Below, in pieces: positions 13,201 through 22,345 of a stretch of DNA of 31,052 nt (within the stretch, counting starts at the first letter, position 1; each line of letters begins with the position of its first letter). The notes beneath the pieces are model-generated. The model was given only the letters and a program-made list of their open reading frames with translations. It ran no database searches and was not told where the DNA came from. The stretch comes from Didymodactylos carnosus. Taxonomy: Eukaryota; Rotifera; Eurotatoria; Philodinida; Philodinidae. The stretch spans positions 1 through 31,052 of the forward strand of contig CAJNOQ010001486.1 of the NCBI GenBank assembly GCA_905250885.1, read 5' to 3'. The translations under genes and the position numbers were made by a program.

Positions 13201-16200
13201 CATACAAAAAAAAAAAGACAATCAGAAAGAGTAAAAAGAGATCTATGATATCTAATTATAGCTGTGAATAATAAAAGCCGAATCGAAAGAAGGTTTAGTG
13301 GAAATAAATATATAGGATCAGGAAGTAAGTAAGTTTAGCGAAATAATAAACCACTAGATCTCATATCGTTTGTGTGTTTGTAAAATCATTTTCTAAATGT
13401 TTTAGTATGGATAATAGAGAGGTTTCTTTTAAAGAGGAAGGTACAAATTATTTTTACCTCTAACTAATCAAATTTATTCTTAAAGAAAAGAACATTTCTG
13501 TTAAATTGCTTAAAAAATGCCCTCATTTACTGCCTACTCTCAGTACAAAATTTGTTAGAGATGTACGAAAAACTCCTCTACCCGTCAACACTTCAGTGTT
13601 GTAGGTCTGCTTATTTACATGTTATTCTTGTATGTATGTGTAGATATTTTGTTTTGATATTAGAATTTTTATTGTTCTTGTTTCTTCACTACATAAAAAA
13701 TGTTAAACTGTGTCGTTGTTATTCTTCTCTACAGTTATTGTTGTTGTATTTTTAGGACCATATGGAATGCGCCAAGAAAGTGACTATGATCCAAATCATT
13801 TTGGTGTGTCTAGTCAACGTCGTGGTGTATGGAGCGCTAACAGCGATGATAATGCATCGGAAACATCAAGTATATGTTCAGAACGTTCATTAGAAGTGAG
13901 TAGAAGAGAGAGTCAGTTCTTTAGTGATGAATACTAATTATATGTGTATGTGTTCATATTTAGTCGAAAAGTTCAAAAAGAAGATTATCTACTCATAGTT
14001 CAAGAGAATGGATTGATAAAGAGGTAAGAATAGTTCTTTGTTCAATTAGTTCGTAACGAATACCAGTATTAATGAAAGCTCAGAAATTGTTGATTTGATA
14101 AGAGTAAAACTTTAACTTGAAAGAATTCTGATACATTCTTCTCCTTCAGACAAACTATTTAATATTTACTAATCAAATATCAACGGTAATTCATTTCTTA
14201 ATTTGTGGTGTGTTTATAATGCATGATTATTAAAGATTAAAAGATATTTTATGGCAAAAATTTAGAGAAACACACTTTGATAGTATAATCTCTAATGAAT
14301 TTTGTTATATTTTTAAACAAAAATAATGTCATTCGGTTTCAAGTCATAAAACATCTCTTAATTGTACTTGAACTTTGATGTTGAACCGAGCATGTTATAT
14401 GTATTGAGAGTTGTTATTGCATCTTTCTAGCTATGATGTATTTATCTACTTTCTTTATTTTAGGATGTTGCTGATGTTTTACGCCGAATGTCAAGTAATG
14501 AATGGGCAGAACGTAAAGAAGGTTTAACAACACTTCATCATATGATTCGTTCTGGTCGAGTTTTTAGGTAATACAAAAAATATAAAAGAACAAATCTCTA
14601 ATTTAAAGACATAATAATAATAAATATTTTAGTGGACCAGAAATCAAACGGATAACAGAAACATTTTCAAAACGTTTTCATGATCCTCATAGTCAAGTAT
14701 TCACAGTCTTTCTTGATGTATTACCAGAATTTATTATCAGTTACAAGCGAGAGATAAATGAGTGGCTCTATACATTACTGACAAAATTATTGACTCGATT
14801 GGGAAATGATCATTTAGAATCAACATATAAGAAACTGAAAAATTGTTTAAAAGTGGTCAAGTAAGTGAGAGTTAAACTGGTCTGATTATGATTATTAAAA
14901 ATGACGTTTTTTTATTGTATTATTTAGTCAATCATTTGATGTCCATCAACAATTTACTATCTTAACACGTTTCATTAATGATAATTCTTCAGCACCTGGA
15001 ATAAAAGCAAAAGAAGTTTTATTAAAACATTTACAACAAATTATTCAACATATGGAACCTGTTGACATTGCCAATAATGCTGATGTTAGAATTGCACTAT
15101 CTAAAATAATGAATTGGTCAGTGGAACCAAAATCAAATGAAGTTAGAAAGGTTTGTTTCCAGATCATAGCCATAAAATATTATACGCACATCCCAGTCAA
15201 TTGTTGACTGTAGAACTTCATAGTTACTACATGTTTTCTTCCTGGGATACATTAATGAAACTGTAATAGTCATATAATGACAATTCCGTTATTTTATGTT
15301 ACATAAGTTTCAACAACTATCATTCTGAAATCATTACGTGTGCAATTGAGTTCGTTTAATATTTTTAGGCAGCACAAGGTGTTGTTTTGGCATTGTACAA
15401 TTTAAATCGACCAGAATTTACACTTATGTTAACCAGTCTACCAGATACCTATCAAGTATAGAAAAAAATAAATAAATTTATAGAATTTTTTAAAATTTAA
15501 ACATGTAACTTGTAGGCTGCCGCTTCTAAAATTATTCGATCGGTAACGGACAAGTATTCGTCAACACCCTCAAATCAAGATATGAAGTAATAGATCCCAG
15601 ATGTTGATTACTCTTTCAATCAACATTTTCTTTCACTTTTAGTTTTCTTCAACATTCAAACAGTGGCAGTCTATCTTCCATGACAACATCAGTGAATTCG
15701 TTATTAAATTCTGATAATAATCATGAACAATCATATCGACAAACATCTCAAACGACGTATTTAACTGATATGAGAGTTCTTATGGAAAATATGCAAGCAT
15801 TGAATATTAATCATAGAAATGACGAGTTATTGACTGGTTCAAACTCATTAAAAGATAGTGGATTTCAAGGTATGATTGAGTATAATAAATATTATCGAAC
15901 TTTATCTAGTATTTTTATTAGATATGGCTGTGAAAAATGGTCGACAATATACGCCACAGTTATATAGATCAAATAATTCACATAATACAACAGAACAGTC
16001 AGATGTAAGAGTGATAAACGTATATGAGTTAACTAATTTTATTCCATTTAATATTTAATATTTTCTTCTAGAGTATATTGAATGCCCCTGATCGTACAGC
16101 TGCCATTGATTCATCTCTTGACATTATCAATAATACATCATCAAAGTAATAATTTTTTTTTCTCATTCTAATCAAAGTCATAGTTTTTTCTCTGTTTTTT

Positions 16201-18624
16201 TTGTTTTTCTAGTAAAGAACAGCGCCATAATGCCATGCGTTGTATTTTAAAATTTTCCAAAGTGAATGATACTGAAACATGGGATATTGCATTTACAAAA
16301 ACATTAAATGTTTTGACACATATTTTAGATGATGATAACGATGAGGTGAGTTGAACAGGTGTGCGAATTTTTAATGATCTTGTTATACATTATCTTTTCT
16401 TTTGAGTATTTTAGATAATATGGAAAGTATTTAGTTTGAGAATAATTCGTGAACTATTGATTCATCATACTGATTTATTTATGAATTATGTTGAGTTGAC
16501 TATCATTCGAATATTGAAGGCACAAAGTGAAACCGAAAGTGATGTATATATCATTTGACTATTGTCTTGTATCGAGTAAAAATAGAGTAACATTGATCAT
16601 ATTTAGATAACACGGGCGGCTGAGGCTGCTGCATTAGCAGCTGCTGAATATTTGCCTTCAGAAGATTGTGTACGTGTATTAAAACCAATTATTGAAACAG
16701 CTAAATATCCAATGAATCAAGCAGCCATAACAATGTTGCAAAAAACAATTGAATTAATGAATAAAGATGTTTGTGCAAGATTAATGCCAGAAATGATTCC
16801 ACCATTACTTGCTGTAAGTTTAAATGTTAAAAGGTGTCAACTATTCGAGATGTTCAAAGAAAATAAGTTTATAAATCAACAACATTAAGATTCAGGGAAA
16901 TCTAATGTCATACGTTTTACTGACTATCTTTATAGAAGTTTTATTTTAATATTATTCCTGAAAGTCATAAAAAAAAGTAGAAATCTATAATGTTGTAGAC
17001 CAGAGTTCGACCAACATGTGTTTTCTAGTGTTGATCATCTTATTTTGTTTTTGTATGGTGTGAGAGTATGTGGTGAATTGTTAGATTCGAGTATATCATA
17101 TTCTCGTAGGTTTGGGATATGCATTCTCGTGATCTTGGTGCCGTAAGTTTGGTTGTGTGCAGCAATTTTTTTTCTAGAGCGCGTGTGTTGAAATCCCGTT
17201 CGATATTTAGGCATACTAATGGAAGGGTGATTTTTTCAGACGGGCATATTTTCTTTACATACGAACGCATGAAAACATGAACCAATGCCGATGCTTTTTT
17301 TCTCGTGATTTACAAAAAAATGCTTCCATTTCATTGAAATTGACGCTTTGCTTTTTGGTAGTCAAGCATGTGTTGCAGTGTCTTGGATAAACAATCTAAT
17401 GTCTTTCAAAGAAATAATACAGATTTATATTTTTTCTTTAGTCATGGGATAGTGAAACCTCGAGTGTGCGAAAAGCAGCTGTATTTTGTTTAGTGGCAGT
17501 TTTCTTGGTTGTTGGTGAATCATTACGAACATATTTACAAAAATTAAGTGCAAGTAAAGTAAGTAACATCAATAGTTTATCTTTAAGCAGAAAACATTTC
17601 TCTTTATCTATAAATTGCAGAAATTTGCGAAAGAAGTTCTGGTGAGTTTTCATTTTTAAGTCGAAAAAAGAAACAATATGGGAGATAACAACGAAAAGAA
17701 TTTGATTATTGTCTATCTATGAAAAAAACTGTGCTGCTGCTTGGTTTTTTCATTTTAGCCGATCGTTGAGATGTTAGCTGGTATAAAAGTAATCAGCAGC
17801 GTTGAAAAAGTCAAAACCGAATCTGTAGCGGCAGTAATGCGAGACTTTTCATAAACTTGCCAAAAAGCTGATTTTTTTTGTTGAAAATGATGGTTTTTAT
17901 CCCAAAAAGTATTTCTGTCTATGGCACAGCTAACATCTCTAGCTGTTCGTTACTATGGACAAAAATCGCTTGGTGTTTTCGTTTCTTTTTATCTCAGAAA
18001 TAACTAACGGAAAAACAGTCTCTATCTGTAGTGTGTGTGTGGCTGTGTGCTTGTCGTCGAGTTTCTCGTTGGAAGTCTTATCACAGCATTTTCACTTTGC
18101 ACTAAACTCAAATAACTGTATCTTACTTAGGGATTAATAGCTCTATTGAGTACGGTGAGAAATTTTTTCCTACAAGATTATAAAGCAGTTGATAAGACAG
18201 TTTTCTTTCTAGTAAACAGAGATAAAGTTTCATGTTAAAGATTGATAAAAGCAATCATTTTATTTTATCTACCACATTTCTGATGACTCATATGTCATTT
18301 TTTCGGGAAGGTACATCAATGATCTCCAGACCTAATTTTGACTATAAATATCTTGCTAAATTCTCTTTTTGAATGCTTTCTAAGTTTTTTTGTGCCAATG
18401 GAATATTTATTTTCTGTCTTTGCAATAATTCACTGGGTTAATATTATTTTGAAGTATACAAGGATATTATTTTACTGAATACTTGATTTTATCGTATTTT
18501 TAATCTTTTGTTTTAGTTAAAATTACTGAATGTTTATATAAGCAAAGCGGAACAACAGCGGACAACGGAAAAGAATACAAATTCTTCGTCATCACCAACA
18601 ACGATTACAAATGGAAAATTTTAA
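4176..18624 (+). CDS. CLASP: CLASP (CLIP-associating protein), TOG2-TOG3-CLASP_C form, 31 exons per isoform
   Basis: CLASP binds microtubule plus ends and the lattice through TOG arrays and EB1. It suppresses catastrophe and promotes rescue, and acts at the spindle, kinetochore and cortex. With exon 1a the spliced reading frame is 3708 nt (1235 aa). With exon 1b it is 3609 nt (1202 aa). Every junction I placed is GT-AG and phase-consistent. Order by residue (1a isoform): unique N-terminus 1-40, Ser/Thr/Arg-rich linker 41-128, TOG2 about 129-375, Ser/Arg/Pro linker 376-639 with SRIP at 533-536, TOG3 640-876, linker to 1005, CLASP C-terminal domain 1005-1235. Residues DLRSQIVREACITLA in TOG2 match vertebrate CLASP almost exactly. 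Vertebrate CLASP-alpha is about 1500 aa and begins with TOG1. TOG1 is not found here, so this is either a TOG1-less form (as CLASP2 beta/gamma are) or a gene whose first exons lie outside the window. The stop is TAA at 18622-18624. Confidence 0.93.
4403..4587. mobile_element. Small TIR element (MITE) in CLASP intron 1a
   Basis: CAGGGATCCCAGATCT at 4403-4418 pairs with GGATCTGGGATACCTG at 4572-4587 (14 of 16 positions complementary). This bounds a 185-bp non-coding element. The inside is T-rich with repeated CTGATTTT words (for example around 4430, 4498, 4508, 4535 and 4555). A + strand open frame 4447-4641 runs through it but is Phe-rich low complexity and not gene-like. Confidence 0.5.
4980..5215. 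repeat. C/T-rich degenerate repeat, possible transposon relic
   Basis: The segment opens with GTGGGGGTAACCCCTCCCCCCTCCC, contains TTGCTCCCTCCCC near 5173-5185 and ends near 5212 with GTCAGCCCTG, whose complement CAGGGCTGAC resembles hAT-type termini. The local composition differs sharply from the flanking AT-rich DNA. No coding capacity is seen. I cannot pair the two ends convincingly, so this is only a weak call. Confidence 0.2.
8270..8291 (+). CDS. CLASP: CLASP alternative first coding exon 1b
   Basis: A 22-nt coding segment (MNTAAKP plus one base, C) followed by a strong GTAAGT donor at 8292. The overhang is phase 1, identical to exon 1a, so it joins the exon at 8397 through a 105-nt intron and gives a Pro codon at the junction. 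An in-frame TGA lies at 8240-8242, so the open frame cannot extend far upstream. The resulting 1202-aa protein starts directly in the basic linker ahead of TOG2. The strong donor and short intron make this the more conventional start. Exons 1a and 1b are probably driven by separate promoters. Confidence 0.7.
8397..8875 (+). CDS. CLASP: CLASP exons 2-3: basic Ser/Thr linker
   Basis: Exon 2 is 8397-8528 and exon 3 is 8744-8875; both are 132 nt and keep phase 1. They encode a low-complexity segment rich in Ser, Thr and Arg (RPKPTSSSTTTVKSKIG; RRSRSSSGIPHPLPRSRSQL). This corresponds in position to the disordered linker between TOG1 and TOG2 of vertebrate CLASP. Acceptors are ttctag (8391-8396) and ttttag; donors are GTTAGT and the weaker GTACTT. 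Basic Ser-rich linkers of this kind help CLASP bind the acidic microtubule surface. Confidence 0.8.
8876..9934. other. CLASP intron 3 (1.06 kb)
   Basis: AT-rich intron DNA between exon 3 and the first TOG2 exon. Open frames in it (for example minus strand 9161-9355) are short and not family-like. I see no repeat with clear termini. Confidence 0.6.
9935..10999 (+). CDS. CLASP: CLASP exons 4-9: TOG2 domain
   Basis: Exons 9935-10002, 10066-10158, 10220-10365, 10429-10635, 10715-10852 and 10912-10999 are separated by introns of 59-79 nt. They encode residues about 129-375, a six-HEAT-repeat TOG domain. Diagnostic stretches shared with vertebrate CLASP TOG2 are SGAVDEAIFLEAFE, the Trp-containing DTNTDWEKRIDTLKRLRS (tubulin-contact loop of HEAT A), DLRSQIVREACITLA, NLIQNSAKIIASSAVVAMRFI and DADPETRQGARKAFGLF. 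In vertebrates TOG2 carries the anti-catastrophe activity. The domain looks complete with no frameshift. A 95-codon open frame on the opposite strand here is a shadow. Confidence 0.95.
11000..11535. other. CLASP intron 9 (536 bp)
   Basis: AT-rich intron between the last TOG2 exon (donor GTAAAC) and exon 10 (acceptor tcttttag). I see no repeat or coding segment in it. Confidence 0.6.
11536..11866 (+). CDS. CLASP: CLASP exons 10-12: Ser-rich linker
   Basis: Exons 11536-11603 (68 nt), 11667-11695 (29 nt, a near-microexon) and 11771-11866 (96 nt). The phases run 2, 1, 1 and stay consistent. They encode a Ser/Asn/Arg-rich linker following TOG2, including SNSSSTHSLASNGRLRSAKE and SPGALGRSSSANELASRN. 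This part is disordered in known CLASPs and varies by alternative splicing. The 29-nt exon is too short for an automated ORF search but has good splice sites (tttag / GTATGT). Confidence 0.8.
11867..12603. other. CLASP intron 12, probably enlarged by an insertion
   Basis: This 737-bp intron contrasts with neighbours of 60-75 nt. The segment from about 11910 to 12585 is less AT-rich than typical introns here. Its ends show an imperfect inverted similarity (TTATTGCTACCGACAGAGG near 11909 against the complement of CCGTCTGGTTACCAATAA near 12554). That suggests an old DNA element inserted into a short intron. The minus-strand frame at 11915-12097 is not gene-like. Confidence 0.35.
12604..13324 (+). 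CDS. CLASP: CLASP exons 13-16: linker with SxIP EB1-binding motif
   Basis: Exons 12604-12669, 12815-12844 (30 nt), 12911-13150 (240 nt) and 13262-13324, all phase 1. Exon 13 encodes an acidic stretch (FDDDTNEAELYNSS). Exon 15 encodes a Ser/Thr/Pro/Arg-rich segment ending in GRSRIPMPGKISSRESS. The SRIP (residues 533-536) in basic, Ser/Pro-rich surroundings is the classical SxIP motif by which CLASP binds EB1 and tracks plus ends. The RESSPGR that follows resembles the vertebrate SRETSPNR-type motif and its GSK3/CDK-type Ser-Pro sites. Exon 13 has donor GTATGA; without splicing there the frame ends at TAA 12684-12686. Confidence 0.85.
13325..13755. other. CLASP intron 16 (431 bp)
   Basis: AT-rich intron with a long T-rich tract before the acceptor (tatttttag, 13747-13755). 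A + strand frame at 13552-13755 reads into the acceptor but is not homologous to CLASP. I treat it as intronic. Confidence 0.6.
13756..14023 (+). CDS. CLASP: CLASP exons 17-18: linker before TOG3
   Basis: Exon 17 (13756-13895) encodes RPYGMRQESDYDPNHFGVSS followed by a Ser/Glu/Arg-rich part ending ICSERSLE. Exon 18 (13964-14023) encodes SKSSKRRLSTHSSREWIDKE. Phases are 1 to 0 and 0 to 0, with donors GTGAGT and GTAAGA. The segment is the hinge between the basic SxIP region and TOG3. Intron 18 (14024-14463, 440 bp) follows; I see nothing in it. Confidence 0.85.
14464..15586 (+). CDS. CLASP: CLASP exons 19-23: TOG3 domain
   Basis: Exons 14464-14567, 14633-14860, 14928-15150, 15369-15455 and 15516-15586 encode residues about 640-876. 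The opening DVADVLRRMSSNEWAERKEG has the conserved Trp of the first TOG intra-HEAT loop and matches vertebrate TOG3 (STWSDRKEGL). Further matches are RFHDPHSQVFTVFLDVLPEF, INEWLYTLLTKLLTRLGND, the near-identical WSVEPKSNEVRKAAQGVVLA, and LNRPEFTLMLTSLPDTYQ. TOG3 is linked to rescue promotion in vertebrate CLASP. Intron 21 (15151-15368, 218 bp) is the only one here above 70 nt. Confidence 0.95.
15643..16145 (+). CDS. CLASP: CLASP exons 24-26: linker between TOG3 and C-terminal domain
   Basis: Exons 15643-15869 (227 nt), 15922-16004 (83 nt) and 16072-16145 (74 nt). Phases 2 to 1, 1 to 0 and 0 to 2 are consistent. They encode an Asn/Ser/Thr/Gln-rich low-complexity linker (for example MTTSVNSLLNSDNNHEQSYR), including a likely amphipathic stretch TDMRVLMENMQALNI. 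The 52-nt intron 24 is the shortest in the gene and indicates the minimal intron size in this genome. In this region vertebrate CLASPs carry phosphorylation sites and a kinetochore-targeting part, but I see no sequence match to those. Confidence 0.85.
16213..18624 (+). CDS. CLASP: CLASP exons 27-31: CLASP C-terminal (CLIP-binding) domain
   Basis: Exons 16213-16345, 16415-16543, 16607-16813, 17442-17558 and 18517-18624 encode residues about 1005-1235. The HEAT-like C-terminal domain binds CLIP-170/115, CENP-E and cortical LL5-beta in vertebrates. Family matches are HNAMRCILKFSKVNDTETWD, NYVELTIIRILKAQSE, TRAAEAAALAAAEYLPSEDC with VRVLKPIIETAKYPMNQAAI, MPEMIPPLLA, SSVRKAAVFCLVAVF and the final LKLLNVYISKAEQQ. 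The last matches the vertebrate MKLLNLYIKRAQ end, which confirms that exon 30 joins exon 31 directly in the main isoform. Intron 29 (16814-17441, 628 bp) shows no feature. Intron 30 (958 bp) holds the candidate alternative exons listed separately. Confidence 0.94.
17621..17854 (+). CDS. Candidate alternative 3' coding exons of CLASP
   Basis: Inside the last intron a 21-nt segment, 17621-17641 (KFAKEVL), has a good acceptor (pyrimidine-rich, taaattgcag) and a strong donor (GTGAGT), and is in phase 0 with exon 30. A second acceptor (tttttcattttag, 17746-17758) opens a phase-0 frame, 17759-17854, that starts PIVEMLAGIKVISSVEK and ends at TAA. Joined after exon 30 this would replace the normal 35-residue C-terminus with 38 different residues. 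Neither segment resembles known CLASPs, so this is a candidate only. Both could be chance open stretches in an intron. Confidence 0.3.
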
Positions 18625-19060
18625 TTGTACGTGTTTTTTGTTGTTTTTTACAAGTCATAAATTGTAGATAGATTTCTTTTTGTTCTCGTTTACGTTCAAA
18701 CTTTTTCTGTTCGGTAAAAACAAAACAATCTCGATTTTGAACGAATTATGATCTTTTATTTTGTTCACTCACTAGTATTGTTTTTTCGTCTACAGATGTG
18801 TGTATGCGTGTGTGTGTATAAGAGAGAGTGTGTCTTTCTATCTCTCTCTTTCTCGCTAATTAAACTTTGATAATAATCTTTTTTTATTTGTACATAACTA
18901 TTAACTGTATGTAAGACCGTTTTATTGTTCCTTATTACTTGGTGATTATTTTTCTCTTTTGTTTGTTGTTTGTTTTGTTGTAATGATTGTATAAGAAATG
19001 CTGCTATTGTTCGTAAATAAAATATTTTGTGCATTGTACTTGACGTGTGCATCTTTGTGT
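18625..19060 (+). terminator. CLASP: CLASP 3' UTR and poly(A) site
   Basis: After the TAA at 18622-18624 there is non-coding T-rich DNA with a TG/AG-rich microsatellite-like stretch (about 18795-18850). A canonical AATAAA lies at 19016-19021. It is followed by a G/T-rich element (19027-19070, including tttgtgcattg and tttgtgtggttg), the normal arrangement for cleavage about 15-25 nt past the hexamer. The 3' UTR would be roughly 410-420 nt. The minus-strand open frame across this region (18765-19100) is a low-complexity shadow. Confidence 0.6.
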
Positions 19061-19719
19061 GGTTGTTTTTTTCTCTGTTAACTACATCATTGATATACAT
19101 GTTTTTTTTAAAAACATTCTTTTTTGTTATTTCTTGCCTTCCTTAATTGTATTTTATCCATTAATACGCAGAAAAATAATATTTGAACTAAACTACTAAA
19201 AACAAATCGAAAGATATTAAGAATAAGACACAAGCTCACTTAAGATAAAAGTTTTATCTATAGGTACAGAACAGATAAGATCGATTAAATGGAACACTTT
19301 TGTATCTCAGTGTTTTGATGCTTATCAATGGTCTGAGACGTTCATTCTAAGTTTAAAAGATGTAGAGCTTTTTAATGATTCATTTGGCTTAAAATGAGTT
19401 TTTATGCTCTTTTAAAACTTTCAAAACAGTCAACTCTATCAAAAATGATTATTCAGACACCTTATTTCCCTTCTAACGGAATTTTATACCCGAACTATTT
19501 CATGTCATTTTTAACCGAGCATACCGATAGAAAGTGGAAAATGTCTCTAAAAAGCCAGAGAAATTTTTGTAAAGGACTGGTGCCAAAATGGTCACTTTTC
19601 GTCCTAAAATAAATTGGCATGAATTATACATTTTCGGAATCAGCATCGAATTCTGAACAAAACTGTCGTTTTACATTTTTGAAATTTTCCGAAAATTGTT
19701 TTAGGCAAATACCACAGAG
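19061..19719. other. Intergenic DNA downstream of CLASP
   Basis: AT-rich with no recognised feature. A 72-codon + frame (19394-19612) begins with ATG but has no family resemblance, no flanking splice sites and no poly(A) signal that I can tie to it. Confidence 0.5.
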
Positions 19720-20077
19720 CGTCATGATGACGCGACCCTCAACTCTCACCTAAGCACATCACCATCTCTTGCGACAATTGTGGTTTATCTGAACACGAAA
19801 AATTTTTCAAAAATTGCAGGACAAACCATAAGTTTTTTTCACGGGATAGACGGGCTTAGGGCAACATTTTTTGATTACGGGCTAGGACTTATGGATACTT
19901 TGAACTAATTGTTCAAAGCATGGTCTGAGAAAATGTTAAACCACATATTCTTGATCAACTCGATGAGCTCTATCGAACCATGTATGAATCGATCGAAAAA
20001 AGTTTTCACTCCTCGGTGTACCTTAGAATAAAGCGAATGTTGTGTTCTAGGTGCACACTTGCCATCTTATACCTTAT

Positions 20078-20329
20078 TTAACCCTTTCAGGACCGACTTA
20101 TTTCGAACGATAATTACAAATTTCTCAACTTTTCAAAAATGAATGAGATCTTAATCCACTTGAATTTATTTCTGTGTCAATCTTCCTCTTTGTAGCAATC
20201 TAAGGGCCATGTATAGGGCGATAATAAAACGTTTACTTCGAAGAGACGAGAAAAAATTCGAATTCTTCTGTGTTAGATAACGTGAAATTTAATGATGTTT
20301 TAAAACGTCACCGGTCCCGAAAGGGTTAA
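20078..20329. mobile_element. piggyBac-type MITE with TTAA target duplications
   Basis: TTAA (20078-20081) and TTAA (20326-20329) flank a 244-bp element. It starts CCCTTTCAGGACCG (20082-20095) and ends CGGTCCCGAAAGGG (20312-20325), and the ends are complementary at 13 of 14 positions. TTAA duplication with CCC-type termini is the hallmark of piggyBac-family elements. There is no coding capacity. It lies inside the large foldback element and so inserted there later. Confidence 0.75.
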
Positions 20330-20768
20330 AAAACATAGTTAAGCTAAAACATACATTTTATTGATAGTCATTCAGCATCAGGAAGTGTTATGTTACTGAC
20401 GTTGCCTTTCAAAGTGCTCGAAGAATTTACCCAGACATTGCAACCTACTTGGACGACAGATATTAGTTACATTCAAAATACCAACTGATTTTTGAAGGCG
20501 CCTGACATTTTTATCGTTTTTTTATGACTATGATAGCATCGTAGCCAAAAAATGAGAGAAATTTGTCAAAAAAAGTCTTCCTCTCTTTTCTGTTAACTGT
20601 TCGTTTTTTTTGACTGATACTTTACATAGTACTAAAGTGAGTCTTCATGCCTCGTTACATTCATTTTTCAACCTTTCAAAAATAAATACTATTTAAAACA
20701 GAACTAAAAGAGACTGTGAATTCGATCCTGACAGTGTGAAATGAAGACTGGACATTTTTTCCGAATGA

Positions 20769-21506
20769 TCCTGGACAGATCCGCGTAGGAATCTGTTACA
20801 CAGCTACTCGACAACGCTTATTTACATCGATAAGTGTCGATCGTCGAAAGACCTAATATTCAATGAATCTACTCAAGAAACGCTTATTTATTCATTAATT
20901 TCTTATCGATCACAATTAGCATTATTATTACTACTTATTTTAATTGGTGATGATTTATTTTCGATTCATTGTTCAATGGATGAGAAACAATGTCGTACTT
21001 CCATTCGAATTAGTTGAAGGTCGTTCAGTTCAATATGTACCGGTGTCATTAGGTTCTCTTTGCAACTTCATTGAAACAGCAATGTATCCATGCCGAAATA
21101 ATGATTCACCGATCGAAGATGAAAGTGAAGAAAAAAAGGATTCCTGTCGCGAATTCTCAATCACAACAATATTTGGGCTTCGCTCTCTTTTTAACACCCA
21201 TCGACACAAAGTAAATGGTCGGATCAAATTCTACCATCTAATTTTCTGAATATTTTGATACAAAGTGATGAATAGAAACAAATGATAAATATACCAACTA
21301 GTAGAATTGAAGCATCTAACACATTTGTGGCAATAAAAAGACAAATGGTAAAAATATTATGTTATGATATTGTTGTTGATCAACTATTTCGACTCTCAAA
21401 AACGTGCGCCGATAATGCTACATACAAACTAGTGGTAAAATATATGCATTACAACAAAGGCTTTCGTACGATATTAAAAAAGTTGGCCTTGAGCACAAGA
21501 GATTGA
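20769..21506 (+). pseudogene. Coding-like, frame-broken stretch inside the foldback element
   Basis: A stop-free frame 20769-21014 contains a Leu/Ile-rich hydrophobic run (QLALLLLLILIGDDLFSIHC). It overlaps, one frame off, the frame 20944-21246, which holds VVLPFELVEGRSVQYVPVSL and an acidic patch DESEEKKDSC. A third frame, 21282-21503, begins with ATG and encodes 74 aa including FVAIKRQMVKILCYDIVVDQ. Amino-acid composition is protein-like and unlike the Phe/Tyr/Lys-rich noise frames elsewhere. The frame changes suggest a decayed gene or transposon ORF captured between the arms. I recognise no family. Confidence 0.25.
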
Positions 21507-21803
21507 ATAGAAGACCGTTTGATTAAAAACTCAATTTGGCGTTTACAACGCGAAAACAAGTCTTTGTCCTAATATCTCACAGAGCACCTGTGCTCTATTC
21601 CAAATAAGGTCGTTTGGTAGAGGACTCAATAAGGTTTCTTTTTCATGATCAAAAAATGTTGCCCTAAGCCCATCTATCCCTTGAAAAAAACTTATGATTT
21701 GTCCTGTAATTTTTGAAAAACTTTTCGTGTTCAGATAAACCACAATTGTCACAAGAGATGGTGATGTGCTTAGGTGAGAGTTGAGGGCCGCATCATCATG
21801 ACG

Positions 21804-22345
21804 TCATGACTTCGTATAACTAACTTAATAAGAAACTTAACGAAGCTTGGCACCGGCCGTTATGAATCAAATACTAGATTTTTTCATAGGTCGCCGCAAT
21901 GCTACTCGAACTGTCGGTCACTTTTCTCTATGAAACTAACGATTCTCTGAATATTCATACATCATTCCATGCGCCTTGAAAAGTTCTGCAAGATATGTTA
22001 ATTGGAAACGTAACGAAGCCTGACAGTCGTGTTTGGGATTTTAAATACTATGCCGCTTTAACGGAGAATGGCTCCAAAAATTGCTCGCCACCTTTATTTT
22101 TGATTTTTCTCGTGGACCGTACAAGCTGGAACAAATTTGAAAAAAAATTTGAACAGCTGATAGAATTTGGAATTTGCTGTGCTGTTTAAAAGGGTTCTAT
22201 CATAGCTCTTTAAACCAGGGTCCCTGGAAAACTAAAATCTCAGAAAAAGAACTTCCAGAGTTCAGTCTAACAATTCGTTGCAAAAAGTCCATTCTGTAGA
22301 GGAAACATTTTTGAAGAAAATGAGACGTCTCCGAGCCCTTTGCGG
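21804..22345. other. Intergenic DNA between two inverted-repeat elements
   Basis: Moderately AT-rich, with a 64-codon ATG frame (21995-22189) that has no recognisable family. I see no repeat termini or RNA gene. Confidence 0.45.

Larger units (their letters stand above)
19720..21803. mobile_element. 2.1-kb foldback element with 156-bp inverted arms
   Basis: Left arm 19720-19875 and right arm 21648-21803 are reverse complements over 156 bp with about eight to ten mismatches and no gap. The outer ends include a small palindrome (gtcatgatgac). The 1.77-kb interior carries a nested 244-bp piggyBac-type MITE (20082-20325) and decayed coding-like stretches (20769-21506). No transposase is recognised, so it looks like a foldback or non-autonomous DNA element, or two copies of one repeat inserted head to head. 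A flanking target-site duplication is not obvious. Confidence 0.75.

Noticed and set aside
13552-13755. + strand frame just before CLASP exon 17
   Set aside because: Ends at the splice acceptor region, is unlike any CLASP and lies in a pyrimidine-rich intron.
18765-19100. 111-codon minus-strand frame
   Set aside because: It covers the CLASP 3' UTR and its His/Thr and Asn/Gln-rich content comes from TG-rich and T-rich low-complexity DNA.
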